Of a DNA stretch of 64,000 nucleotides, positions 25,902 to 33,718 are shown piece after piece (the stretch's first letter is position 1; the number at the start of each line of letters is the position of its first letter). Origin of the DNA: Clostridiales bacterium (GTDB lineage Bacteria; Bacillota; Clostridia; Saccharofermentanales; Saccharofermentanaceae); contig JAGAAI010000085.1 of NCBI GenBank assembly GCA_017615325.1, positions 16,769 through 80,768 of the forward strand, in the 5' to 3' direction. Both the position numbers and the translations under genes were made by a program. Under the pieces are notes generated by a model. It ran no database searches, was not told where the DNA came from, and was given only the letters and a program-made list of their open reading frames with translations.

Positions 25902-25952
25902 ATAAACTCCTTTCGTAGTGATACAATTCCGTACCCTACGAAAGGAGTTTAT
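25902..25952 (-). promoter_or_regulatory. Perfect 17-bp hairpin covering the GH3 ribosome site
   Basis: The arms 25902-25918 and 25936-25952 are perfect reverse complements with a 17-base loop. In the minus-strand RNA the 3' arm contains AAAGGAG, the ribosome site two to three bases from the GH3 start region, and the 5' arm contains CTCCTTT. Folding would hide the ribosome site. A possible -10 (GATAAA, 25953-25948) overlaps the 5' arm, so a transcript starting there would lack most of that arm. Confidence 0.7.
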
Positions 25953-25957
25953 CAAGG

Positions 25958-26001
25958 CTAAATGGAATGCCTATGAAAGCAATATGGATTTTCTATGGAT
26001 T
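25958..26001 (-). promoter_or_regulatory. Four 11-bp direct repeats upstream of the GH3 gene
   Basis: On the minus strand there are four contiguous 11-base units with core TYCAT: AATCCATAGAA, AATCCATATTG, CTTTCATAGGC, ATTCCATTTAG. The array begins two bases after the stop of the upstream gene and ends just before GATAAA. Tandem sites with an 11-bp period are the usual target of OmpR/PhoB-type response regulators, and such a regulator is encoded in the same locus (31340-32014). Confidence 0.65.
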
Positions 26002-26002
26002 T

Positions 26003-28528
26003 TTATTCCGGCTTTTCTTTACCTTTATCTTTCTTTCTCTTTGCAGGAACAGCAACTGCCGCAGATCCTGCCGCAACGACGCATGCTGCGATCGAGACAA
26101 TGACCGCAGTATTTGCAGCGTTGTCATCATCGGCCGGTGCTTCATCTGATGCAGGAGTTACCGTCGGAGCCGGGTCCTTTGCAAAAGGAGACTCGAGCAT
26201 AAGCGGAGTACTTGCATAGTCTGTCTTGTACATGCCGGTTATCTTTTCGGACAGGATATAAACAAAGTATTCTGTTCCCCATCCTTCAAGACTATTTCCT
26301 GCGGGAATCTCAAATGTTCCTTCAGCAGTGTAGGAGTCACCTAAAGAACCGTAATGCAAGATCTTTGCACCATTAGTATTTCCTTCCGAATATTCCTTAT
26401 CGAGAATAAGGAAAGATGCCCTGTCCGCATCGGAAGATATCTCATACGGAACGGTTATAAGAGCACCATTTGCTTTTATTTCTTTGCCTTCCGTGATTGC
26501 CGCAGACAGATCTTTATCCAATAAGGTAAGCTTGAATTGATCTTTCGAATCGCCGATCGATGAAGCGAATAATATGGACTTCTGATCTATATTCAGAGCC
26601 GGCGACACTCCTAAGAGAGTATTGACACTGTAGCTTGCCAATGATCCGTCAGGATAGACCTCTCCGGCATCTGTCTTAGACTTGCGGTTCCTCCACCAGT
26701 AGTGACTCTTATCTTCCGCGGAACCCGAACGGAGCCACCAGTAGTTGAACGATCCGTTTTTCTTATGGTTCAACACAAACTCGTATTCCATGATCACAGT
26801 CCTTCCGCTGTCAGAAGAATAACCGTATTCTTCGTTCGTCACATCTGCAGCATCCAGGAGGAATACCTTGTCTTCCACACTGACAGGATTTCCGAAGTGA
26901 AAGGTCAGCATGTTATCGTATGCGCGTTTCCCGTCACCTGAACTTACAGTTATAGAATCCTTCTCAACGGATGTAAATCCATCCAGGAATCTACCGTTAA
27001 GAACCGCTCTTATATCACTGTCTTCCCATGAATGAGAAAGGGGCTCCGTGTTATCGTAGTAATCGTTGAACAGGACATCTTCACTATCGAGGAACAAGGC
27101 CTTATCAGAAGTATAAGATATGGAATCTTTTGCAAGGACACGAAACTTAATGGGCTTGTCATTATAGGTTCCGAAAAAGACCCTATCTCCTGTCCATTCC
27201 GCATCAGGATCAGCGGGCTTGACCGGATCTGAGATCGCTGATATGCCGAGCGTGGTGTTATTCATATCCTTGATCACTTCATGCCTGGCCACGGGTGTCG
27301 GGGAAGGAGTGTTGGCGGGTGACGAAGACGGCGTGCTTCCCGGAACATTTACCGTTACAGGGACGCTTGCGTAATCCGTCTCATAAGTATCGTTTATGTC
27401 TTCTGCGAGGATATACACAAAAAAGTCTTTGCCCCATCCTTCGATATCGTATCCTTCAGGGATCGTAAATGTCCCGCTCTTATCTTTAACCGTACCCAAC
27501 GACCCGTAACTTATGATGTTGGCATCGTTGCTTGTTCCTGCGAGATATTCTTTATCGAGGATCAATACAGATACTCTTGTTGCATTTTCTGAATCCGCGC
27601 CTCCGATCTCGTAAGGAACCGTTACCTTCGTTCCGTTCACAGACACAGCTTCGCCGTCAGGGATCGCAACCGTAAGATCTGCATCAGATAGTGTGAGCTT
27701 AAATTCGTTCTTTGTCTTCCCTACGGCAGTTGCAAAAATGACCGCCCCCTGATCCACATTGAGTGCGGGCGCGACACCTATATTGCCGTCACCCCGTTCG
27801 TAGCAGTTGGCCGTGTTCAAGACTTCACCGTGAAAATGTACGGCAGCCATATGGTTATTGTTGGCTTCTATATGGGTGGAGCGGAGATACCACATGCCGA
27901 AGGCACCCCCCTTGATATGGTTCTCAACTATAAACCAGTCAAGGTTTTCATTCATCCCCGTTAAAGCTGAGTAACCGTAGTCTTCATTGATCACATCCCG
28001 TGCATCCAAAAGGATAATCTTGTCGTTTACGGATACGGGAGATCCGAACGAGGATAATGCTATGCCGGGTTCATAGAATTCGGGGCCGCCGAATCCCGTA
28101 CTTACCGCAACCGCATCCTGTTCACACTTATCGAAGCCGTTATAAAAGTCCGTGTTTAAGACTTCCTGAATATGGCTTCCGTCCCACATATTGGAAAAGG
28201 GAGCAGCAATATTGAACTGATCTTTAAAAAGTGATTCGTCACTGTCTAAGAACAGAGCTTTTTGCTCTGTATATGCCGTACAGTCCTTCTGGAGGACACG
28301 GAACTTAATCGGCTTTCCGTCATAGCCGCCAAAGTAGACATAATCTCCCGTCCAAGGCGAATCCTTATCTTCCGGCTTTTGAGGATTTGATATGCCGCCT
28401 GTTCCAAGGCATGTGTTGTTATTATCTTTCGAAGGTTCCGGAGCCTTCGCCCACGCAGTCTTCGGAACGAACGCGAAAACCATAGTCCCTATCAGAACAT
28501 ATGCTGCAAGCCTTACCGTTCTCTTCAT
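26003..28528 (-). CDS. Surface protein with two DUF6273-type domains
   Basis: 841 residues. A signal peptide (about 1-27, ending AWA) is followed by two large repeats (about 38-395 and 420-770), each with an opening WTGDYVYFGGYDGKPIKFRV-like segment. A middle YWWLRS/WYLRS element and GVAPALNVDQ or GVSPALNIDQ follow, which mark the DUF6273 family, and a beta-rich tail with EYFVYIL comes after. A Pro/Ser/Thr linker separates the repeats. The end has an acidic linker, a membrane helix (about 800-822) and a Lys-rich tail, so the protein is anchored to the membrane by its C-terminus. Function unknown. It carries the same operator array as the GH3 gene downstream. Confidence 0.85.
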   Translation of the reverse strand: MKRTVRLAAYVLIGTMVFAFVPKTAWAKAPEPSKDNNNTCLGTGGISNPQKPEDKDSPWTGDYVYFGGYDGKPIKFRVLQKDCTAYTEQKALFLDSDESLFKDQFNIAAPFSNMWDGSHIQEVLNTDFYNGFDKCEQDAVAVSTGFGGPEFYEPGIALSSFGSPVSVNDKIILLDARDVINEDYGYSALTGMNENLDWFIVENHIKGGAFGMWYLRSTHIEANNNHMAAVHFHGEVLNTANCYERGDGNIGVAPALNVDQGAVIFATAVGKTKNEFKLTLSDADLTVAIPDGEAVSVNGTKVTVPYEIGGADSENATRVSVLILDKEYLAGTSNDANIISYGSLGTVKDKSGTFTIPEGYDIEGWGKDFFVYILAEDINDTYETDYASVPVTVNVPGSTPSSSPANTPSPTPVARHEVIKDMNNTTLGISAISDPVKPADPDAEWTGDRVFFGTYNDKPIKFRVLAKDSISYTSDKALFLDSEDVLFNDYYDNTEPLSHSWEDSDIRAVLNGRFLDGFTSVEKDSITVSSGDGKRAYDNMLTFHFGNPVSVEDKVFLLDAADVTNEEYGYSSDSGRTVIMEYEFVLNHKKNGSFNYWWLRSGSAEDKSHYWWRNRKSKTDAGEVYPDGSLASYSVNTLLGVSPALNIDQKSILFASSIGDSKDQFKLTLLDKDLSAAITEGKEIKANGALITVPYEISSDADRASFLILDKEYSEGNTNGAKILHYGSLGDSYTAEGTFEIPAGNSLEGWGTEYFVYILSEKITGMYKTDYASTPLMLESPFAKDPAPTVTPASDEAPADDDNAANTAVIVSIAACVVAAGSAAVAVPAKRKKDKGKEKPE

Positions 28529-28595
28529 ATCTGACCTCCCTTACGGATAGAAAATGCCACTTTACCGTGTTCATCTTATCAGGGCAGTTTGTATC

Positions 28596-28628
28596 CAATA
28601 TGAAAGCAATATGGATTTAATGTGAAGC
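28596..28628 (-). promoter_or_regulatory. Three 11-bp direct repeats upstream of the DUF6273 gene
   Basis: Minus-strand units are GCTTCACATTA, AATCCATATTG and CTTTCATATTG. The 20 bases 28599-28618 are identical to 25972-25991 before the GH3 gene, and both copies lie 70-71 bases from their start codons with GATAA 18 bases further on. The array starts two bases after the serine hydrolase stop. Probable binding site of the locus response regulator. Confidence 0.65.
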
Positions 28629-28629
28629 G

Positions 28630-29898
28630 TTACAGGGTACGAAGACACTGCAGGTACACTTGTGATAATGCTTCACCGAGCTTCGTTGAAGAGACGGATC
28701 CTATGAAGTAGACCCTGCCGAATTCTTTTGAGTCGATGATGATATTCTGGGTGATGCAGCATGCATTGTAACCCGAGTGACCGAAAGCGTTGTCAGCGTA
28801 CGGGAAAAGACCGCAACCGTAACCCATCTTGTTAGTAAAACTCCATGTCGTCATGTCATCTAAGGATTCCTTACTTACGAGTTTGCCGCTGACCAGTGCC
28901 CTGTCGAATGCCAGAAGATCTGCAACCCCGGTGTGGATACCACCACACCCGCGCTCCCGGTTTACTGCCATGTAGCGTCCGGTCTCGTCAACAAATCCCG
29001 CCTCATATTCACTGTCAAATGACTGAGGCACACAGGTCTCATTACCTTGAACCATTGACGTTGTGTGTTCCATTCCGCAGACATCAAAGATGTTTTCCTT
29101 GACGTAATCGCAGAATCTCATTCCGGTCACCTGTTCGACGATAAGGGCGAGAAGCACGTAATTGGTATTGCTGTAGTCCTGACTTGTACCTGGTGTAAAG
29201 TTAAGGGGAGCAGCATAGAGGTTATCCAGGAATTCCTCATCGGAAATCTCATCTCGTTCAGATTTCCTGACAACTTCATCAAGGTCCTTTCCGTCCACCT
29301 TCGCCCAGAACCTGCGGGAATCATAATAATCGACGATCCCGGATGTCATGTGAAGAACATTAAACAAGGTGATATCCTTGCCTTTCTCATAATCAGGGAA
29401 GTATTTATCGAGAGTATCATCCAATGATATCTTGCCATCTTCGATCAGTTGGAATATCGCCGTTGCCGTGATCGTTTTCGAGCAGGATGCTATATCGTAT
29501 GTGGTGTAAGGATCGACAGGATCTCCTGTAACCGATAATGCCTTGGGACCTGAATACATGATTATCTCATCGTCCGTCGCGATAAGCATTGATCCCTCAA
29601 AACCGTATTTTGCAACAGCCTCGTTTACCTGACTTATGAGTTCGCTGTATTTCTCATCGGTGTTTACGAAAGTATTATTCTCCTCGATCCTCAATCCTTT
29701 GAGTAGACCTGATTCACAGTAGGACGCTGTATCCGGAGCAGTAGTTGTCGTCTCTACTTCAGAAGTTGATACAGACGTCTCCTGCGTCACCTCAGTCGTT
29801 GTCTCTACTGTTGTCTCGACTGTTGTCTCGCCCTGTTTACATGCCGCAAGAGGCAGCATCATTGACATTATAAGGATCATTGTGATCGGTTTTCTCAT
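28630..29898 (-). CDS. Class C beta-lactamase-related serine hydrolase lipoprotein
   Basis: 422 residues. The lipobox LAAC (Cys20) and a Thr/Glu/Val linker (to about 58) anchor it outside the membrane. The catalytic domain has SxxK as SCSK (Ser138, Lys141), YSN at 242-244, and a late HSGYN element equivalent to the KTG box. The family includes D-Ala carboxypeptidases, esterases and beta-lactamases. Peptidoglycan peptides are a likely substrate given the two-component partners, but this is inference. It lies 24 bases after the histidine kinase gene, so it is likely in the same operon. Confidence 0.9.
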   Translation of the reverse strand: MRKPITMILIMSMMLPLAACKQGETTVETTVETTTEVTQETSVSTSEVETTTTAPDTASYCESGLLKGLRIEENNTFVNTDEKYSELISQVNEAVAKYGFEGSMLIATDDEIIMYSGPKALSVTGDPVDPYTTYDIASCSKTITATAIFQLIEDGKISLDDTLDKYFPDYEKGKDITLFNVLHMTSGIVDYYDSRRFWAKVDGKDLDEVVRKSERDEISDEEFLDNLYAAPLNFTPGTSQDYSNTNYVLLALIVEQVTGMRFCDYVKENIFDVCGMEHTTSMVQGNETCVPQSFDSEYEAGFVDETGRYMAVNRERGCGGIHTGVADLLAFDRALVSGKLVSKESLDDMTTWSFTNKMGYGCGLFPYADNAFGHSGYNACCITQNIIIDSKEFGRVYFIGSVSSTKLGEALSQVYLQCLRTL

Positions 29899-29922
29899 AT
29901 TGTTTTATCCCCCATAGGTTTT

Positions 29923-31359
29923 TTATTCGGAAGCAGGAAGGATGACGGTTGCGACAACATCGCTTCCGTCATTATCAAGGCTTACTGTTCCGTTCTGACG
30001 CTCGATTATGAGCTTTCCCAGGTAAAGTCCGAGACCCGATCCGCCGCTCCTTCTGTTGCGGGATCCGTCGGTCCTGTAGAATGCTTCAAACAGATGAGGC
30101 AGATCTGCATCATCTATATGCGCGTTTGTGTTGCGTATCTTCGTTACGATCTTTCCGTCTTCTTTACAGGCCGTAACCAACACTGCCGATCCTTCCGAAG
30201 AGTAGAATACGGCATTCGACAGGAAGGAGCCGATCGCCATGGAAGTAAGTTCGGAGCTGCCTTCAAAGATGAGATCATCTTCGATCTTACTCTCGATCCC
30301 TATTCCCCTTACCTCAAGAAGATCTCTTATCTCATCGATCTTTGTCCTCAATACCGACCCCAGGTCTTCTTTCCTCAGATCTATCTCATTGCCTGCCTGC
30401 ATACGGGAAGCCGTAAGGATCTCGTTAATCAGGGATTCCATACGCTTCAATGCGGACAAGGTCTTCGGCAGATAAACATCGATATCGTTATAGGGCTCCA
30501 CTCCGTCGATCATTCCCCGGACCTGGCCCTGGGCAATGGTAATGGGTGTCTTGAGTTCATGTGATGCCGCCGCGAAAAATACATCCTTCTGCCTCTCGAG
30601 TTCATTAACGCGTTCTATCTCACGTTCGAGTTCTTCCGTCCTCTTATTGAGGCTTGTTATCGTCTCATCGAGATTCGATGAGAGGTTGTCAAGATCCCGC
30701 CCGAGATCTCCGATCTCATCACGTCTCTTGGATCCGCTCCTGACGGTAAAATCCATATCCGCCATCTTGCCGGAAAGTTCCGAGAGCTTACGCACAGGTC
30801 TTGCGAAGAGATACGCATAAATAAACGAACAGATAAGTGATATCGCGACTATCGCCGCGATTATGAACGGCATCGTGTTCTTGAGTGCCTCCCAAAGCAC
30901 GTTCTCGTTCTCTTGTGACCAGAGGCATACCACGGTATAACCGGGATCTGAATTATATTTGAAAATAACATTTCCGGAATAGTAAAGGCTCACCCGTCCG
31001 TCATCATTATTTATCTTGTCGAGGACTTTCGCCCTGGTATCAAGAGCATATTTAGATCCTGCGATCACGACCGGATAAGCATCCCACGTAAACCTATCTC
31101 CTTTATATACTGCGATATCGCAGCGGTTCTCCGTGATAAACCTGTCTATCACTTCCCCCGAATCTATAAACTTAACTCCGTAAAGCCGTTGGATAAAAGA
31201 ATCAAACTTCTTCTCCATCTCCTGGCGTCTCAGAGCGTTCCAGCTTGAAGGAGTCGCATTGTAAAGGATGACACATATCAGCGCGCCGAACACTATCTGA
31301 ACGACAAATGTGATGATGAATACCTTGAACGATAATCTGTCAGTTATCCTTTTGCGCAA
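29923..31359 (-). CDS. Sensor histidine kinase
   Basis: 478 residues. Membrane helices at about 12-33 and 163-185 enclose an extracellular sensor of 125 residues with no recognised fold. HAMP (about 186-238), a coiled coil, then the HisKA domain with phosphorylated His267 in AAASHELKTPIT follow. The ATPase domain has N-box IGSFLSNAVFYSS, an F-box-like LFEAFYRTDGSRNRR and G-box GGSGLGLYLGKLI. It is coupled to the response regulator gene by a 20-base overlap. Its partners downstream are cell-surface proteins, so an envelope or glycan signal is plausible. Confidence 0.94.
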   Translation of the reverse strand: MRKRITDRLSFKVFIITFVVQIVFGALICVILYNATPSSWNALRRQEMEKKFDSFIQRLYGVKFIDSGEVIDRFITENRCDIAVYKGDRFTWDAYPVVIAGSKYALDTRAKVLDKINNDDGRVSLYYSGNVIFKYNSDPGYTVVCLWSQENENVLWEALKNTMPFIIAAIVAISLICSFIYAYLFARPVRKLSELSGKMADMDFTVRSGSKRRDEIGDLGRDLDNLSSNLDETITSLNKRTEELEREIERVNELERQKDVFFAAASHELKTPITIAQGQVRGMIDGVEPYNDIDVYLPKTLSALKRMESLINEILTASRMQAGNEIDLRKEDLGSVLRTKIDEIRDLLEVRGIGIESKIEDDLIFEGSSELTSMAIGSFLSNAVFYSSEGSAVLVTACKEDGKIVTKIRNTNAHIDDADLPHLFEAFYRTDGSRNRRSGGSGLGLYLGKLIIERQNGTVSLDNDGSDVVATVILPASE

Positions 31360-32014
31360 CGCGGTACCCCCGGCCCCTTACGGTCTCTATTACGCCTTCG
31401 CCGACCTTGTGGCGGAGGTTCTTAACGTGACTGTCGACTATGCGTTCATCGACAAGCGAATTGTAATCCCAGAGCATCTCAAGGAGTATCTCCCTGGTAT
31501 AGATCCTGCCGGGATTCTTTATGAGAGTAAGAAGGATATCAAATTCCCTGGAAGTAAGTTCTACTTTGCTGTCTCCGACCGTAACTTCCATCGTGTCAGG
31601 AACCATGGTTATGTTCCCGTAGCAGACCTTCGTTTGTTCTTCAGAAGATATCTTCTCGTTGCGTCTTAAGACCGCCTTTACCTTCTTGAGGAACACCGGC
31701 ATGGAGAAGGGTTTTGTTACGTAGTCATCGGCCATGGAGTCGTATCCTTTGACCATCGAATTCTCGTCACCCAATGCCGACAGGAATATGACCGGAACAT
31801 CCGACTGTTTCTTGACGACTTCACATACGCCGTAACCGTCTATCTTGGGAATAAGGATATCGAGTATAACGAGATCGAACTTGTCTTTGGAGAACTGTTC
31901 GATCGCGCTTACGCCGTCTTCGGCCTCCGTCACCTTATAACCGTCACTTACAAGGTAACTTGCCAACAGCTGCCTGATATCCGGCTCGTCTTCTACCACA
32001 AGGATCTTCTTCAT
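31340..32014 (-). CDS. OmpR-family response regulator
   Basis: 224 residues. The receiver domain has acidic pair Glu8/Asp9, phospho-acceptor Asp52 (VILDILIP), a Ser switch residue (FLSAL) and Lys in VTKPFSMP. The winged-helix DNA-binding domain (about 128-224) has VELTSREFDILLTLIKNPGRIYTRE and VKNLRHKVGE, ending RGRGYRVA. It probably binds the 11-bp direct repeats upstream of the DUF6273 and GH3 genes. The start has no ribosome site, and a -10 box lies only eight bases upstream, so the mRNA may be leaderless. Confidence 0.94.
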   Translation of the reverse strand: MKKILVVEDEPDIRQLLASYLVSDGYKVTEAEDGVSAIEQFSKDKFDLVILDILIPKIDGYGVCEVVKKQSDVPVIFLSALGDENSMVKGYDSMADDYVTKPFSMPVFLKKVKAVLRRNEKISSEEQTKVCYGNITMVPDTMEVTVGDSKVELTSREFDILLTLIKNPGRIYTREILLEMLWDYNSLVDERIVDSHVKNLRHKVGEGVIETVRGRGYRVAQKDN

Positions 32015-32021
32015 GAATACG

Positions 32022-32082
32022 ATTATATAACCCTTTTTTGAATTTAGTGTGGAGGATGGATGGATTGTTTATGAGATATGAA
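32022..32082 (-). promoter_or_regulatory. Promoter of the two-component operon, possibly leaderless
   Basis: TATAAT on the minus strand (32027-32022) stands eight bases before the ATG, so the first base of the RNA may be the A of the start codon. There is no good -35. TTCAT (32082-32078) and TCCAT (32060-32056) cores lie 22 bases apart, two periods of the 11-bp array seen downstream, so the regulator may act on its own gene. Confidence 0.45.
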
Positions 32083-32092
32083 GGTCTTGCTC

Positions 32093-32311
32093 TTATCTTG
32101 TACGCTTATAAAGATATGGCTCGTCCTGCGCGATGATACCTTTTACCATCTTCTCTTCCCAGTCTTCTTTGGCAACTTCCTTTATCGCGACGGACACGTG
32201 TGCAGGATCGCACCCCAATGTCTCGACTATGTCCTGCGTGACCTTCTCGGCACAAAGCTTCTTCTGTTCCTCTGTCCTTCCGGGATAACACTTGATATCT
32301 ATGTGCGGCAT
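32093..32311 (-). CDS. pptA: 4-oxalocrotonate tautomerase family protein (PptA-like)
   Basis: 72 residues beginning MPHIDIKCYPGRTEEQK. The catalytic Pro2 (Pro1 after Met removal) and the N-terminal stretch closely resemble E. coli PptA/YdcE. The family carries out keto-enol tautomerisation with the N-terminal proline as the base. The natural substrate is unknown. GGAGG precedes the ATG. It is a single gene upstream of the two-component operon; its stop is about 80 bases from the regulator start, and that space holds the regulator promoter. Confidence 0.9.
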   Translation of the reverse strand: MPHIDIKCYPGRTEEQKKLCAEKVTQDIVETLGCDPAHVSVAIKEVAKEDWEEKMVKGIIAQDEPYLYKRTR

Positions 32312-32386
32312 AGTAAAGCCTCCTTACTTCGGTTGAGATTACTCTACCATAAGGAAGGAGGCATTTACAATCCGACTGCCGGATGG

Positions 32387-33532
32387 TTATCTTTTTCGTC
32401 CGCTCAGTTCATAGAACCGGTCCTTATCCTGATACATGAGACTGTCGATCTGGTTTATGAGGTCTGCCATGTCATCAGTCTTCGTATCGAAGACCCTTCC
32501 TCCCACTGCTGCGGAGAGCTTATAGGGCTTGCCGGATGAGGCGTTGTATGAGTCTATCGCATCAAGGATCTTCTTCCTGATGTCTTTTATGTCAATGTCT
32601 TCGAACTTGCTCATGATGATTATGAACTCATCTCCCGCAAACCTTATAACGTTACCCTCTACGCCGATCACACCCACGAGGATATCAGCGAAAGCCACGA
32701 GCGCGACATCGCCTTCTTCATGTGAATACTTGTCGTTGATCGATTTGAAGTCGTTGAGATCGAGCATCAGCGCCGCTATCTTCTCACCGCGCCTGTAATG
32801 ACGCTGTTTGAGGTACTTGTCGAGCTCATACCTGTTATAGACCCCGGTGAGCTTATCAATGTAGATGCATTCGTTCTGGAGTGCTATGACGATCCCCACA
32901 AATGCCAGGGCAAAACATACAGGCAGGAGCGATATCCCGTAGATCTTGGTCTGGACGATTATGCCTATGAGTATCGGGGACAGGAACTCTATTACCGGGA
33001 AATACCGCAGAGCAGGGTTCCTTATCTTGTTGATGAGATAGTAGAAATACCCGTACAGAAGGAGTATGAACCCGATCATGATGAACAGGATGTAGTAGGT
33101 GCTCCTGTGATAAGTGTTATGTTCGTCTATCACGAAAACGATCGGATGGAAGAGATTGATGATGAGCAACGTCGCCTCTATAACGCACAGGAGCCAGAAG
33201 AACACCATGTGAAGTCCTGATGTCTTGTGGTCGATATGCATGATGACCATGTAGATGATCCCTATACCGATGACCATGTTATAAAGGTAAAGATAAGTAT
33301 TCGCTATCATCAGGAAGGCGTGGTACATGGCTCCGGCCTTGCCGTCACACCAGAATGCCAGGATGTCCACAAGGCAGTTTATGACCGACAGGATCAGCAT
33401 TATGACCATGATGCGGCTCTCGTCCCTGCGCGCGGGAAGGATCCATCCTTTTGTGGCCAATATGATCACAAGGATCCCAACCCCGACCAGATCGGTAATA
33501 TATACGGACTGCATGTTGATAATAAAACCCAT
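32387..33532 (-). CDS. Membrane-bound diguanylate cyclase (GGDEF)
   Basis: 381 residues. About six to seven membrane helices (to about 225) form an MASE-like sensor of unknown ligand. The GGDEF domain follows (about 228-375): LTGVYNRYELDKYL, MLDLNDFKSINDKYSHEEGD and active-site RFAGDEFII. AGDEF instead of GGDEF is a variant often still active. It would make cyclic di-GMP from two GTP. An AGGTCGTG site precedes the ATG. Single gene. Confidence 0.9.
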   Translation of the reverse strand: MGFIINMQSVYITDLVGVGILVIILATKGWILPARRDESRIMVIMLILSVINCLVDILAFWCDGKAGAMYHAFLMIANTYLYLYNMVIGIGIIYMVIMHIDHKTSGLHMVFFWLLCVIEATLLIINLFHPIVFVIDEHNTYHRSTYYILFIMIGFILLLYGYFYYLINKIRNPALRYFPVIEFLSPILIGIIVQTKIYGISLLPVCFALAFVGIVIALQNECIYIDKLTGVYNRYELDKYLKQRHYRRGEKIAALMLDLNDFKSINDKYSHEEGDVALVAFADILVGVIGVEGNVIRFAGDEFIIIMSKFEDIDIKDIRKKILDAIDSYNASSGKPYKLSAAVGGRVFDTKTDDMADLINQIDSLMYQDKDRFYELSGRKR

Positions 33533-33653
33533 AACATCACGACCTTTTTAGAATTCCCCATCCTATATATTCATTATATTTTGTCAGGAAATAAAAGGGT
33601 TTCACTTCAATGAGGCAGCCCCGCTTTTTGTTTTTCAAACTATGAACCCCTTC

Positions 33654-33683
33654 TTGTAAAAAACAATCAGGTAGTGATATAAA
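33654..33683 (+). promoter_or_regulatory. Promoter of the DUF1295 gene
   Basis: TTGTAA (33654-33659) and TATAAA (33678-33683) have an 18-base spacer, about 36 bases before the start codon. Confidence 0.5.
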
Positions 33684-33718
33684 TACTATGTCAATAAGAC
33701 ATATAAGAGGGGTGTTTT

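Noticed and set aside
25918..26103. Plus-strand frames of about 60 codons between GH3 and DUF6273
   Set aside because: They lie opposite the operator array and the end of the DUF6273 gene and have no recognisable protein.
25972..28618. 20-bp direct repeats flanking the DUF6273 gene as traces of a mobile insertion
   Set aside because: Each copy lies at the same distance (70-71 bases) before a start codon, and each is part of an 11-bp repeat array, which fits shared operators better than target duplication or a cassette.
33590..33665. Possible second IS-end hairpin (GGGTTTCACTTCA ... TGAACCCC)
   Set aside because: The arms match poorly, the spacing is 37 bases, and no gene is interrupted; the similarity to 21595-21643 is weak.
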